NCBI RefSeq assembly: GCF_900143285.1
Contig: NZ_FRDN01000009.1
Location: forward strand, 124,001 to 188,000
Direction of reading: 5' to 3'
Source of the DNA: Desulfitobacterium chlororespirans DSM 11544
GTDB lineage: Bacteria; Bacillota; Desulfitobacteriia; Desulfitobacteriales; Desulfitobacteriaceae
DNA length: 64,000 bases
The notes under the pieces were generated by a model. The model worked only from the letters and a program-made list of their open reading frames with translations, did no database searches and was not told the DNA's origin. Shown here piece after piece: positions 35,282-44,956 of the stretch; positions within the stretch are counted from its first letter, which is position 1; every line of letters starts with the position of its first letter. A program made the translations under genes and the position numbers.

Positions 35282-35850
35282 TGCTCTTTACCCAATACCA
35301 GCAAAATTCCCAGTATGGTCTTAGCATCACGGAGTTCTCCGGCCAGGACCATTTCTTTTGCCTTCGTCCAGGCAACACTCTCGACATTTAAAAATTCATC
35401 CTCGTCAGCCTGCAAGGGATCCCAGACTAAATCCGTCGCCTTATAAAGATGAATGACTTCATCTGTAAAGCCGGGAGTGGTATAGATACTGATCAGATGT
35501 TCCAATGTCCCCCCATAGCCGGTCTCTTCCCTTAACTCACGCTCCGCACAAGCTAGAGGCGCTTCCCCCGGGTCCAGTTTCCCTGCCGGGATCTCCAGGG
35601 TTATTCGCTCGATAGGATAACGATACTGTCGCACTAAGAGCAGTTCCTCCCCTTTAAAGGGTAAGATTCCTACAGCACCCGGATGTCTAACCACTTCCCG
35701 GGTAGTTTCCGCCCCATTGGGCAAACGAACCGTATCCCGGTCCATTCTCAACATACGCCCGGCAAAAATGATTTCTTTTTCTATGCATTTCTCTTCCAGC
35801 CCCGCGTCCTCAATCACGCCGGCCTTTTGTTGAATAAAGTGATCACTCAT
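35278..35850 (-). CDS. nudF: ADP-ribose pyrophosphatase (Nudix hydrolase)
   Basis: 190 aa. Complete Nudix box GKLDPGEAPLACAERELREETGY (GX5EX7REUXEEXGU), preceded by YPIERITLEIPA, typical of the ADP-ribose branch. Hydrolyses ADP-ribose to AMP and ribose-5-phosphate. Translationally coupled to the endoQ-like gene, as in B. subtilis. Its start has GGGAGATG upstream. Confidence 0.9.
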   Translation of the reverse strand: MSDHFIQQKAGVIEDAGLEEKCIEKEIIFAGRMLRMDRDTVRLPNGAETTREVVRHPGAVGILPFKGEELLLVRQYRYPIERITLEIPAGKLDPGEAPLACAERELREETGYGGTLEHLISIYTTPGFTDEVIHLYKATDLVWDPLQADEDEFLNVESVAWTKAKEMVLAGELRDAKTILGILLVLGKEQ

Positions 35851-35989
35851 AAACTATTTCATCTCCCAAAGTATCGATCTTATTTAGTCTGTCCGTTCCC
35901 TATTCATTATAGCATACTGTCTTAGGTCCTTGAAATGAAGCCAAAATTCGTAGGATAGTCTCTGCCTCGAACCCTTTATAAACGAAAAA

Positions 35990-36013
35990 AGCGGGCAGCC
36001 GCAGCTACCCGCT
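35990..36013 (-). terminator. Terminator after the beta-propeller pseudogene
   Basis: Stem AGCGGGCAGC / GCTACCCGCT (one mismatch), 4-base loop, followed on the minus strand by six Ts. Confidence 0.85.
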
Positions 36014-36026
36014 CAGGTTTTCCTAT

Positions 36027-38140
36027 CTAGTTACGAATCTCCAATCCTCCCTGCATCTTCAGAGTGTTTAAGTCATTAGCTTTCAAATAGCTGTTGGATA
36101 AAGTGTAAATCGTATCTCCAATAGTGAGGCTGCGGGAAATATCCCGGTTGTAATCATAGCGCCCAGCCTTTTGAAGATTCACCACTGCTCCCGGAGGATG
36201 GTGGGTTATCATCCCTTTCAGGGTGAAGCCCTTCTCAGCAGAAAGATTATAGACAAAGGCTCCTTGGAAAACCGGCTGCCCATAGGCCAGGCGCGGGTCT
36301 TTTTGAGCCAGGTAATCATCTTTGCTTACGGTGGCCGGGTCGATATCGCAGACCGTCACCGGGAAGGCCAGGATGCCTTTCTCTTGATCGAAAAGAAGGG
36401 CCTTATGGTTAGAGAACAATTCCGACTCTGTTCCCCTGTCCCCGATTTCAATCTTAAATTTCTCCTGGGGGTTGTTCACATCACTGACATCAAAGAGAGC
36501 CACCTTCATACCAAGATAATAGGCATTTTTCACCGTTCCTTCTCCGGACCAGTGAGGTTCTTCCACTTCTATGGCTTCTTTGCCAAAGCCGATAATATGA
36601 TTCTCATCATAAGGATGGAGGTAATTGCTGTAGCCCGGGATCTTAAGTTCACCGAGAATAACGGGACGATTCGGATCTTTTAAGTCCAGAACGAACAAGG
36701 GATCCACTGTTTTAAAGGTGACCATATAGCCTCTATCACCCATAAAACGAACCGAGTAGATTTTCTCTCCGGGAGCGATGTTTTCTATTTTCCCTGCTTG
36801 CTTCATGTTCTGATCCAAAATATAAAGATTATTGGTCAGCTCCGCTTCTCCTGTCCGGATCGGCAATTTCTGAAGGGTGGTTGCAATCCGGAAATAGCCG
36901 TTATGCTCATCCATGCTGAACTGATTGAGGATATTGCCGGGTACGCTGCCCATCCCTAAATACTTTGTATCTCCAGCCTGCAAATTGAATTTATAAACGC
37001 TGGTGTTCACTTCTGCCGGCATGACCGCAATCATTCTGGATATGGCAGAGGTATTGCTGCCTGCCGTATCAGCCGGCTCCGGAAGGGGCTGGACTTGCTC
37101 GTATTTATATTCGGGTACGGCCCATAGAGATTTTCTAAGGAACTGTAGATATTCTGACCGGCTCCCAGATAAGTTTTTACTTCCGTCTTTTTGGTACTCA
37201 GATTGCCGAGATCAATTCCGGCAATCAGCAGGTAATTCGGTTGAGGAGACCCCGGAAAATAGCATATTTCTTCATAACCGATCCGCTGAATCTCCCCGCC
37301 TTCAAGACTGTCCCGATAGCCGGGGGTCATCAGCGCCTCCGGTTGCTCCTGCAGCCGGTAAAGGGAAATGTATTTATTATTGACCAGATAGAGAATATCG
37401 CCGATTTTTCTTGAGGAAAGATAGCTTCCGTCAAGCTCTATTTCCCTGACCTGTTTGAGATTGCTGCGATCAGCCAGATCATAGATCAGAACCTTGACAC
37501 TGTTTTCAAAAGGAGGAGCCGGTGCCGGATAAACTTGTCGCCAGTCATAGCTTTGGTTGAGAATAACGGTCAGATGCCGGTCGTCCACATACATCTCCAG
37601 CGGATGGACTTCCCCGTCAAACTGCAGTGTAGCAACGACTTCCATCTCCTCCACCGGATAGGCTTTGGCGATGATCAGCTGATTATCGGTGATCTTATAG
37701 ATGTATTCCCCGTCTGTTTTAACCGTATCGGCCTCATCTACACCCTGGACCTGAACATTGGTTTCGGAATAATCCGGCTTACCATTTTGAACGACGGAGC
37801 CGGCCCTCGCGGCACCATCACCGTTTAAAAGCCCCCCCATTGCAGAAGAATCGGCTGGAGCTCGTAAAACACTCTCAGCAGCAGCCATATCGCCACCGCT
37901 GTACATCATGATATTCTGAGTATGGGATTGGGCTTCCGCCATCAGTTTCTTGAAGTTTTCAAAAGAACCCACAGTCGGCAGCGGTTCCACCGGCACCTCC
38001 TGCCCTACCTCTTGCGGCCCTTCCGCCCCTATTTTTTTATCGCCGCTTGCTGCTATCGTCTTCGTCTGGTAAGCATTCCAACCCAAAAGGGTGATTAAAC
38101 AAGCCATCACCAGAACCAAACCCATCTTTTGCCTCTTCAC
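36027..38140 (-). pseudogene. Secreted beta-propeller domain protein, interrupted by a single frameshift
   Basis: Two frames, 37031-38140 (369 aa) and 36027-37034 (335 aa), join into one ~700-aa beta_propel protein. The first part starts at a GTG (AAGGAGGG upstream) with a signal/anchor (GLVLVMACLITLLGWNAY) and contains QVQGVDEADTVKTDGEYIY, a hallmark of the family. At about 37117-37125 the first frame runs out into an unrelated tail, while the other frame continues AVPEYKYEQVQPLPEPAD into the second part without loss. Insertion of one base after the Tyr codon (TAT G-G) would restore reading. The lesion is either genuine, phase-variable or a sequencing error. Function of the family is unknown. 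Confidence 0.85.
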
Positions 38141-38239
38141 CTGTTATCCCTCCTTATCCATATCCTTTATCCGTCTGCCTCATTTTTCCTTTATTCTATA
38201 GACGTAAAGAGCGGGGAAAAACTGTTTCCTGCGGTTGCC

Positions 38240-38605
38240 CTATTCTCTTGTTTCATGAATTTTTTCTTTAAGTTTCTGAAGTCCGATATACTCAATTACC
38301 GCATGACGTCCGATATTATTTAAGGAGAGTACTTCGGTTAAAAGGCGTCCGGTTGTATAAGCTCCCACAATAGATTGATTCAATGCGTCAATCCCTTGCT
38401 GGCATTCCGTTCTGCCTAAAAGATAATCTGTTGAAACATCGTAAAAATCAGCCAATTTAATAATTGCCCGGGTCTGAAGATCACATTCTCCCTGCTCACA
38501 TCTGGAATAATGCTGTTGGGTTGTGCCAATAACTTCCGCAATATCCCGTTGCCTCAAATCTTTATCTTCGCGAAGCCCGCGGATTATTTCATAGGATTTT
38601 TTCAT
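38240..38605 (-). CDS. XRE-family helix-turn-helix transcriptional regulator
   Basis: 121 aa. HTH at about 10-65: LREDKDLRQRDIAEVIGTTQQHYSRCEQG, then IIKLADFYDVSTDYLLGR, the classic Cro/CI layout. The C-terminal half is helical with no known sensor. It is divergent from the GGDEF gene, with the shared 284-bp region holding a strong promoter for the latter, so it may control it or itself. Confidence 0.88.
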   Translation of the reverse strand: MKKSYEIIRGLREDKDLRQRDIAEVIGTTQQHYSRCEQGECDLQTRAIIKLADFYDVSTDYLLGRTECQQGIDALNQSIVGAYTTGRLLTEVLSLNNIGRHAVIEYIGLQKLKEKIHETRE

Positions 38606-38665
38606 ACTTTGCCCCTTCTACATTTTATTTGTGTATAAAATAATATCAGACACATTATTGATGTA

Positions 38666-38694
38666 TTGACTTAAATCCACGATTGATGTACAAT
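38666..38694 (+). promoter_or_regulatory. Sigma-A type promoter for the GGDEF gene
   Basis: TTGACT (38666-38671), 17-bp spacer, TACAAT (38689-38694). It would give a ~190-nt leader before the start at 38890. The leader contains a hairpin (AATGACGCG / CGCGTCATT) at 38833-38856 and no sign of the conserved GEMM c-di-GMP aptamer. Confidence 0.6.
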
Positions 38695-38832
38695 ATCCCA
38701 GAATACATTTATTATGTGTAAATAAGGGGCTTTTTATTCATGGTTACCGGTCTTGTGAATCTAAGTTTATATTTATATAGAATGTATCGAAAAGACCAGC
38801 ATAGTTTGCGGATTACATCAACCGATTCTCAA

Positions 38833-38856
38833 AATGACGCGCATAGGCGCGTCATT
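38833..38856 (+). other. Leader hairpin upstream of the GGDEF gene
   Basis: Perfect 9-bp inverted repeat AATGACGCG / CGCGTCATT with a 6-base loop, followed by TTCCTTATACTCCGG and then the ribosome binding site. Could be a weak attenuator or a regulator site. Confidence 0.45.
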
Positions 38857-38889
38857 TCCTTATACTCCGGAGAGAAAGGTGAATAACAA

Positions 38890-39744
38890 ATGGTTTTTAA
38901 TACTTTAGCAGAAGCCTTAACCATCATTCAGGCACTGGAATCGGCAAATACATCGATTTGCATTACCGACACTGACCATAAGATCATTTATGAGAGCTCG
39001 AAGAGCGGGTATAAGCTGAATCTCTCCCCTGATCATCTTAATAAGCTTGAAACTGGCTTCTACCATTCTGCAAATGCTGCCTTTAGAGTTCTGTTAAATG
39101 ATAACTCCCTTACTACCATAACTACACTACCTGTCCTCATTGCCGGCAGACCTTATTCATTGGAATTCAAACAACTTATCCGGCAAAATACGTATTTTAG
39201 CCTGGAATCTTACCACTTCGAAAATTTATCCATCCATCAAATCAAGGAAATGGCGATCACAGACTCCCTTACCAAACTTTATAATCGACGATATATCGAC
39301 GAACGGCTGCCTATTGATATACAAAGTTCTTTTGAGCTGGCTCGGCCCTTAAGTATTCTCTTTATAGATATCGATTATTTCAAAAAGATCAATGACCAAA
39401 ATGGACACGCAGCAGGGGACCAGGTGCTTCAAAAACTGGCTCTGCTCCTGCAAAAGCAGCTTCGCAGAGGAAGCGGCTGGGTTGCCCGGTACGGCGGCGA
39501 CGAACTCCTCATCTGTCTGCCGGGCAGTGGCAAAAAAGTCGCCAGAAGCATTGCCAACCGACTCAGAGAAGCGATTGAACATTGTCCTTTTTATTTTAAA
39601 GGAAAAGCCATAAATATTACCTGCAGTATAGGCGTCCAAACAATCTTCAAAGATTCCGGCGTTGTCAACATAGCGGAATTGATAGCTATGGCAGACCATA
39701 ATCTATATCAAGCCAAGAACGAAGGACGTAATAAAGTGCACTAA
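38890..39744 (+). CDS. GGDEF-domain protein (probable diguanylate cyclase)
   Basis: 284 aa, soluble. The N-terminal ~120 residues form a PAS-like or unassigned sensor (ITDTDHKIIYESSKSGYKLN). The GGDEF domain (about 125-284) has ITDSLTKLYNRRYID, FIDIDYFKKINDQNGHAAGDQVL and the active-site ARYGGDELLICLPG. The signature is GGDEL rather than GGDEF, a tolerated change. The allosteric RxxD site five residues before the signature is absent (GSGW), so no product inhibition is expected. Start ATG with GGAGAGAAAGG upstream. Confidence 0.88.
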   Translation: MVFNTLAEALTIIQALESANTSICITDTDHKIIYESSKSGYKLNLSPDHLNKLETGFYHSANAAFRVLLNDNSLTTITTLPVLIAGRPYSLEFKQLIRQNTYFSLESYHFENLSIHQIKEMAITDSLTKLYNRRYIDERLPIDIQSSFELARPLSILFIDIDYFKKINDQNGHAAGDQVLQKLALLLQKQLRRGSGWVARYGGDELLICLPGSGKKVARSIANRLREAIEHCPFYFKGKAINITCSIGVQTIFKDSGVVNIAELIAMADHNLYQAKNEGRNKVH

Positions 39745-39861
39745 TTTTAAATATAAGTTATAAAAACACTAGGAATCAGATCCGACTTTTCGGCTTAGAG
39801 TTGTAATCTCCTAGCTTATTGGCTATTATAATATTCGGTTCAATCCATTACATTTTGAAGG

Positions 39862-40182
39862 GTGAGGGATAATGTCTACAGATTTAGCCGAACTAACGAA
39901 CCAACCATTGAGGCCTTGGATATTGGGTATTGCCTGGTTGTGCTTCACCATCTTTACGATCCCGGTAAAGCGATCAAAGAAATGACCAGAACCCTTAAGC
40001 CTGGAGGTCAGCTGATTATCGGCGATTTTGGTTCTCACAATTACAATCTGAATCCAGTAAAATGTTCCTCTTCAAAAGTTAATTTGAACCATGTGTTACT
40101 ATATAAACGTTTTCAATTCAAAAACCCTTTCGCTTTTTTCACATGGGAAAAAAATCTTTCACCTAATTTTATTTCAAAATAG
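39862..40182 (+). pseudogene. Remnant of a class I SAM-dependent methyltransferase
   Basis: The frame contains the middle-to-late part of a UbiE-type methyltransferase: ALDIGYCLVVLHHLYDP, then AIKEMTRTLKPGGQLIIGDFG. The N-terminal SAM-binding glycine loop (motif I) is missing and upstream sequence does not supply it. After GDFG the sequence drifts into unrelated residues. A frame starting at 39872 (MSTDLAEL) is out of phase with it. I read it as a truncated gene. An intact small protein is unlikely. Confidence 0.65.
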
Positions 40183-40215
40183 TATTTCCATATTGTGGCA
40201 TTTTCTATAAAAGTT

Positions 40216-40224
40216 CATAAGCTA
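40216..40224 (+). promoter_or_regulatory. Possible mother-cell (sigma-K/E) -10 element before the micropeptide genes
   Basis: CATAAGCTA fits the sigma-K -10 pattern CATAnnnTA, 31 bases before the 34-aa gene. The -35 is not clear, so this is tentative. Confidence 0.3.
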
Positions 40225-40254
40225 TAGTATCTTCACACAAAGGAGGAACTCAAA

Positions 40255-40359
40255 ATGGCATTAGGCACTGGTTGCGCAGGCGGTTCTAATTTCGGTGCAG
40301 GTATTGCGATTATTGTGGTTATCATTCTGTTGTTAATTGCCTTAGGAATCGTATTCTAA
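40255..40359 (+). CDS. YjcZ-like sporulation micropeptide, 34 aa
   Basis: Strong AAAGGAGGA before the ATG. The sequence starts MALGTGCAGGSNFGAG and ends in a single hydrophobic helix of about 18 residues (IAIIVVIILLLIALGIVF). The Gly-rich head plus hydrophobic tail is the pattern of the YjcZ/tiny TM family, many of whose members are sporulation-expressed. It is followed after 30 bases by a paralogue. Confidence 0.75.
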   Translation: MALGTGCAGGSNFGAGIAIIVVIILLLIALGIVF

Positions 40360-40389
40360 AGAAAATCTAAAATATTAGGAGGTAAAACT

Positions 40390-40536
40390 ATGTTCGGAAT
40401 GGGTAATATGGGAATGGGCGGAGCATGTTGTCCTCAACCTGTTATGCCAGTCAGCGGCGGCATGGGTGCAGGGGTCGGCGTAGGCATTATCGCTATCGCT
40501 ATCTTGATTCTTATTGCTTTGGGCGTGATTTTCTAA
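40390..40536 (+). CDS. YjcZ-like sporulation micropeptide, 48 aa
   Basis: TTAGGAGG precedes the ATG by 8 bases. It begins MFGMGNMGMGGACCPQPVMP (Met/Gly/Cys-rich) and ends GVGIIAIAILILIALGVIF, nearly the same membrane helix as the 34-aa neighbour. The two are tandem paralogues in one transcript ended by the terminator at 40549. Probably a spore envelope peptide; this is inference from the family. Confidence 0.75.
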   Translation: MFGMGNMGMGGACCPQPVMPVSGGMGAGVGVGIIAIAILILIALGVIF

Positions 40537-40548
40537 AAACTGGCAGAT

Positions 40549-40596
40549 GGAGCATGGCAGAACTACTTTTAGGAGTAGCCGTCCATGCTCCTTTTT
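40549..40596 (+). terminator. Rho-independent terminator after the two micropeptide genes
   Basis: Stem GGAGCATGG / CCATGCTCC (perfect, 9 bp) enclosing a second small stem (CTACT/AGTAG), followed by TTTTT. Confidence 0.88.
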
Positions 40597-40786
40597 CTCC
40601 AATTTTCCATACTTACCCCAAATTCGGAATCGCTTACGAATTTACGACTAATCCGGGCTGTTTTCAAGGCAACCAGGGGCAGTATAAGTATTTCAACAGG
40701 ATTGGACGGCAAAAAGAAGCAGCCCAAGGTTCAAATGCCCTTGGACTGCACTTCTGTACAGGACTCATAGCCTACACTTTTGTTCC

Positions 40787-41278
40787 CTATTCCGGCTTTA
40801 AACGGCGCTGATAATAGATGAAGACCGGAAGAGGAATGACGATCCAACCAAAGCTCTTAATCAGGCTGTTTAAGGCCCGTTCCCTGGATCTGTTTTTCTC
40901 ATCATTCACTAGGGTCTGGTAATCTGCTTTGAGCTGTTCTTCGCTTTTTTCCACAGCAGGGGGCGTAGTTTCCGTTGTCCCTTTATCATAGCTCTGGCTC
41001 CTTTTATACTCTTCGAAAGACATATAGTAACTCTGGGGAGCCAATAAATCCGCCACAGCCATAAAGGCCGCCACACTGCCCCCGATCGTCATCATCAGGG
41101 TAGCAAACAATATCAAATAGGTGTATACAGTCTTAATCATTCCTTTTCCCCTTTCTTTCTGCTCGGATGGTTCTTCATTCCGATGTTGTGAGCGCACTGC
41201 TAAGGCAATTCCTGCAATAACCAAGACAACTACTATTAAGGCTATACCTAAAACCATCATTAACGAAAATCCCACCAC
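40787..41278 (-). CDS. Membrane protein of unknown function, 163 aa
   Basis: Start GTG at 41278 with GGAGG eight bases upstream. Three hydrophobic segments: about 5-27, 49-78 (TYLILFATLMMTIGGSVAAF) and 143-157 (GWIVIPLPVFIYY). Between them is a long hydrophilic loop with SFEEYKRSQSYDKG and many Lys/Glu. I do not recognise it with certainty; it resembles small DUF membrane proteins in Firmicutes. It stands alone. Confidence 0.65.
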   Translation of the reverse strand: MVGFSLMMVLGIALIVVVLVIAGIALAVRSQHRNEEPSEQKERGKGMIKTVYTYLILFATLMMTIGGSVAAFMAVADLLAPQSYYMSFEEYKRSQSYDKGTTETTPPAVEKSEEQLKADYQTLVNDEKNRSRERALNSLIKSFGWIVIPLPVFIYYQRRLKPE

Positions 41279-41463
41279 TATTTCCCCCTCCTTTTTTCCA
41301 TAGTATCACGACTTCTGTTTATTAGTATAGACGATCAAGAGGAAATCTTTCTTCTTCTCCATCTAAAAATATCTATAAAATCCATTGGAGTTATCTGCCG
41401 AAGAAGCTTCACTTTATAAGTAACCCTTCACCTTTGTTCCCCTAATGTCTTTCAGACATTAAT

Positions 41464-43248
41464 TTAAATTTTAAATTTATCGATATATTGTTTCAGATCT
41501 GTCACTGTAGCCAAATTATTTTCTGAATTGCTTTTAATCTCCTTCATATGGTCCAAGATCATTTCGGTTTGCTGGAAAATCCCCTCAACGCTTTCGGCAC
41601 TTGCTGAAATACTGCCGGAAACCTCGCCTGTTCTTGTGGATACTTCATTGGTTGACGCGCTGATTTCCTCGGAAGTAGAACTTAATTCCAGCATGATGGC
41701 ATTGATATGTTTGGCATCACTGGCATACTTCGCCCCTACACTTACCATGTTGTCATAATTAGCAAGCACATCTTTTTCAATAAACACCAGAACCTGCCGG
41801 ATATTGTCCACCAGTTTATCCACGGAAACAATGACCTGACGAGAGATCCCTTCAATTTTTTGCACGGTCAACGCCGTACTTTCCGCCAGTTTTCTTATCT
41901 CATCGGCAACAACCGCAAATCCTCGACCGGCTTCTCCGGCTCTGGCGCTTTCAATGGCAGCGTTTAAGGCCAACAAGTCCGTTTGATCGGCAATGGCGTT
42001 TATCTCACTTAAAAGGTGAATCATTTCCTCTACTTTTTTCACTTCGGATATGGCCTGCTCCACACCGGAACGGGTTGTATCGTATATTGCCTTAGTTTTT
42101 TTAATAGAATGGTTCGAATCATCCTGTAGTTTTTGCGCCCTATCACTTACTTCATGGGAAGAAACCGCCCCTTCTTCTGCTCTTTGGGAGATGGAGGTCA
42201 ATGCTGCATCAATCTCCGCAATAGCCCGGGTGATTTCGCCGGTAGAGGCCGCCACCGCTTCCATCAATTCATTGATTCTGGCAGTCTTTTCCGCCGAATC
42301 CTGGACAGTATCTTCTACCCGCCCTGCTAAAGAATTGAAATCATTGGCTTGTTGCGTCAGATCTTGTACACCGTTTTGTGCGCCGCTGATAAAATTTCTT
42401 AACTGAGCGGACAGTTCATTGAGGGTTTTCGCCAGCAAGCCTATTTCGTCCTCAGAAGTATGGTTGATTTCCTGTATGTAAATCTGCCCGTTGGCATCTT
42501 TTTCGAAGGCCTTGACCAGGGCGTTGAGGGGATCGGAAATTCTCCGGCTGATTTGTAAACTAATGACTGCCAGAATAATCAATGCAGCGGCAGTAATCAG
42601 AACAGATACCATGACGATTTGCCTGAGATGGTTCCCTAATTCCTGATTTTTCTCCTGTATCAAAGCATCAATCGTGTCGACATAATTCCCCGTGCTGATT
42701 ACCCAGTTCCAGGGCTGAAATTCCTTGGAATAGGCTCGTTTCGGGCTGAGTTCGTTTGTCCCCACATCATTGGGTTTTTCCCACATATAGTCTGAATACC
42801 CGCCGTTTTCATTTTCCTGGGCCGCCTTGAGCAGCTGTTGGATCAACTTGACTCCGTTAGGATCGGTCAGTTCCCGGCGATCCGTTCCTTCCTGATCCGG
42901 AAGCATGGGATGGGCAACGAGAATACCATGAACATCATCAATCCAAAAATATCCTTCGCTCCCATAGCGCAATTCCTTGACTGCCTTTTTAGCCGTTTCC
43001 TGGGCTTCTGCTTCTGTCATCAGACCCTCTTGGCATTGTTTATAATAAAAATCCACAAGATGGACTGCGGTCTCCACTTCACTTTTGATCACATTATCGT
43101 AATCATCATACAGCATTTTTTTAATGGATTGTCCCTCCAGCTGATTCCAGCCTATCAGACTGACAATGTTATAAGCGCCAAACAGGCCGATTAAGAGACC
43201 TGAAGAAATTAAAAAAGATAATAGTATTTTGTATTTAATTCTTTTCAC
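41464..43248 (-). CDS. Methyl-accepting chemotaxis protein with a single Cache sensor
   Basis: 594 aa. First membrane helix at ~8-30, a periplasm-facing sCache_2 domain (about 45-190, with [19 protein letters not shown] and [15 protein letters not shown]), second helix ~210-232, HAMP, and a long coiled-coil signalling domain whose tip contains [42 protein letters not shown]. Cache_2 sensors bind small carboxylates and similar ligands. The start is a GTG after AGGGAGG. No che genes adjoin. Confidence 0.93.
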   Translation of the reverse strand: MKRIKYKILLSFLISSGLLIGLFGAYNIVSLIGWNQLEGQSIKKMLYDDYDNVIKSEVETAVHLVDFYYKQCQEGLMTEAEAQETAKKAVKELRYGSEGYFWIDDVHGILVAHPMLPDQEGTDRRELTDPNGVKLIQQLLKAAQENENGGYSDYMWEKPNDVGTNELSPKRAYSKEFQPWNWVISTGNYVDTIDALIQEKNQELGNHLRQIVMVSVLITAAALIILAVISLQISRRISDPLNALVKAFEKDANGQIYIQEINHTSEDEIGLLAKTLNELSAQLRNFISGAQNGVQDLTQQANDFNSLAGRVEDTVQDSAEKTARINELMEAVAASTGEITRAIAEIDAALTSISQRAEEGAVSSHEVSDRAQKLQDDSNHSIKKTKAIYDTTRSGVEQAISEVKKVEEMIHLLSEINAIADQTDLLALNAAIESARAGEAGRGFAVVADEIRKLAESTALTVQKIEGISRQVIVSVDKLVDNIRQVLVFIEKDVLANYDNMVSVGAKYASDAKHINAIMLELSSTSEEISASTNEVSTRTGEVSGSISASAESVEGIFQQTEMILDHMKEIKSNSENNLATVTDLKQYIDKFKI

Positions 43249-43515
43249 ACTGTTTTGCCTCCCTTTTCACAAATACTGTTGCTAGTGTTCGTTAAATAAT
43301 GTTGCGTTTTGGCTTAATTTCAGAAAAAATAAGTAACTATCGCCAATTGATCTATCTCATTATAACTCTTTAATAATTTTTATAAAATAGCGTTCTAATT
43401 AAATAAATGTAATATTTTTTTATAACTTTTATTTAATAAAGATTCTCCTTACACACAACTAAGGCAATGGCTGGAGTTGCACTTACACTGCAAAAGGGGA
43501 CCGGGACAGGGAAAA
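43249..43515. other. AT-rich intergenic region upstream of the chemoreceptor
   Basis: No gene seen. On the minus strand I looked for the sigma-D pattern TAAA-N15-GCCGATAA and found only a weak GGCGATAG with wrong spacing. A SigA-like TATAAT is present at about 43366-43371 without a good -35. Confidence 0.4.
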
Positions 43516-43542
43516 ACGGTGGCTTCAATCTGAAACCACCGT
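43516..43542 (-). terminator. Terminator after the methionine aminopeptidase gene
   Basis: Stem ACGGTGG / CCACCGT, then TTTTTC on the minus strand, 15 bases past the gene. Confidence 0.85.
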
Positions 43543-43556
43543 CAAACTATGCAGCT

Positions 43557-44432
43557 TTAATACGTCAATATTTCGCATCCTGTATCCGTAACAAGAACCG
43601 TCTTTTCCCATTGGGCAGAGGGCTTGCCATCGGTTGTATAAACCGTCCAGCCATCGTTTTGGTCGAGAACTATTCCTGCCTTGCCCATATTGATCATCGG
43701 TTCTACAGTGAAAATCAGCCCAGGTACAAGCAACATTCCTGTACCCCGTTTAGATACATAGCCCACCCAGGGATCTTCATGGAACTTTTCCCCAATCCCA
43801 TGTCCGCCTATCTCTTTCACAACAGTATAGCCATTCTTTTTGGCATGGTCATTCACCGCTTGCCCCACATCACCAAGAAATCGCCATGGTTTAACCTCTT
43901 GCACTCCCAGCTCAGTGCATTCTTTTGCCACCGTGACAAGTTTTCTTTTTTCAGCAGAGACTTCACCAATACAAAACATGCGTGATGAATCTGAATAAAA
44001 GCCCTTGTAGAGAGTGGAAACGTCAATGTTGACTATATCCCCGTTTCCCAGCTTTCCCCCCCCTGATGGGACACCATGACATACTATGTCATTGACAGAG
44101 ATACAACTGCTTTTTTGATATCCCTTGTAGTTCAGGGTTGCAGGTATTCCGCCCAGTTCCTTTGTCTTGTTATAGATGAGCCGATCAAGGTCTTCGGTAG
44201 TTACACCTTCGACGACAAAATCCCCTATATAGTCCAGCAAGGCTATATTGATTTTACTGCTCTCGCGGATGCCCTCAATCTGTTTTTGGGTTTTCAGTAA
44301 ACTGCGGTCCGGTGTTTCAAAGCCTTTTGCGGCATAGCTCTTTATTTTTTCTTCTATGTTGGCATGACACTTTTTGTACTTTTGTCCGCTGCCACACCAA
44401 CACTCTTCATTCCTGCCTAATTTGTCTGACAT
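43557..44432 (-). CDS. map: Methionine aminopeptidase, type I, with N-terminal SEC-C zinc motif
   Basis: 291 aa from the ATG at 44432 (GGGGGG upstream). Residues 1-25 hold the SEC-C motif RNEECWCGSGQKYKKCH. The peptidase domain has His/Asp ligands in CHGVP, IDVSTLYKGFYSDSSRMF (two Asp), GGHGIGEKFHEDP (His), FTVEPMIN (Glu) and QWEKTVLVT (Glu). Removes initiator Met. It is a stand-alone map, not the copy in the ribosomal protein operon, and resembles the SEC-C-containing MAPs common as second copies in Clostridia. Confidence 0.94.
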   Translation of the reverse strand: MSDKLGRNEECWCGSGQKYKKCHANIEEKIKSYAAKGFETPDRSLLKTQKQIEGIRESSKINIALLDYIGDFVVEGVTTEDLDRLIYNKTKELGGIPATLNYKGYQKSSCISVNDIVCHGVPSGGGKLGNGDIVNIDVSTLYKGFYSDSSRMFCIGEVSAEKRKLVTVAKECTELGVQEVKPWRFLGDVGQAVNDHAKKNGYTVVKEIGGHGIGEKFHEDPWVGYVSKRGTGMLLVPGLIFTVEPMINMGKAGIVLDQNDGWTVYTTDGKPSAQWEKTVLVTDTGCEILTY

Positions 44433-44474
44433 GAAGTACCCCCCCACCTTGAGAAACTGGAATTAAACAGCCGT

Positions 44475-44819
44475 TTATCCCTCTGAAACCGGTATATTCG
44501 GCAAAGATTTGCGGAATTGACTTGGAGAACATTTGAATGCAGCCACAAAGGCCCTTGTCAATGATTCGGATGAGGAATAACCATACCGAAAGGCAATTTC
44601 CGTTATTTTATCATTGGTATTGGCCAAATCGCCAGCGGCGGCCTTAAGCCTGCACCGGGCCAGAAATTGTTTATAGGTCACGCCGATATGTTCGCGAAAC
44701 TTTGCCGAACAATAATAGGGGGAATAGCCCACATATGCCGACATTTCTGTCAAGGTTGGATTCTTGGCGATATTATCCTCCACCCATTTGGCCATTGCTT
44801 CGATTGTCTGCACAGACAT
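44475..44819 (-). CDS. AraC-type DNA-binding protein (HTH domain only)
   Basis: 114 aa from the ATG at 44819. Consists solely of the two HTH motifs: LTEMSAYVGYSPYYCSAKFREHIGVTYKQFL and ITEIAFRYGYSSSESLTRAFVAAFKCSPSQFRK. There is no ligand-binding domain, as in SoxS/MarA-like proteins. The binding site before the ATG is moderate (GTGAGGG). A regulator of unknown targets; the map gene downstream is 42 bases away and could be co-transcribed. Confidence 0.85.
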   Translation of the reverse strand: MSVQTIEAMAKWVEDNIAKNPTLTEMSAYVGYSPYYCSAKFREHIGVTYKQFLARCRLKAAAGDLANTNDKITEIAFRYGYSSSESLTRAFVAAFKCSPSQFRKSLPNIPVSEG

Positions 44820-44904
44820 TGCCCTCACTCCCACCCTATTTTACTAAAACTATCCGTGAGATACCTGATATGAGTTGCAAACTTTTACTCTTATTTTTAA
44901 CCAT

Positions 44905-44950
44905 AAAAAACACCCTCCCAATCAATATGTCCTATTGATATAAAAGGGTG
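44905..44950 (-). terminator. Terminator after spo0A
   Basis: Outer stem CACCCT / AGGGTG and inner stem ATCAAT / ATTGAT, with TTTTTT on the minus strand after the stem. It is in effect bidirectional, since the plus strand also has a T-run (44952-44958). Confidence 0.85.
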
Positions 44951-44956
44951 ATTTTT

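Noticed and set aside
38700-38889. c-di-GMP (GEMM) riboswitch in the GGDEF leader
   Set aside because: The conserved aptamer segments were not found; only a simple hairpin is present.
39862-40182. Intact 106-aa methyltransferase
   Set aside because: The SAM-binding motif I is missing and the C-terminus is unrelated to the family, so it was listed as a remnant.
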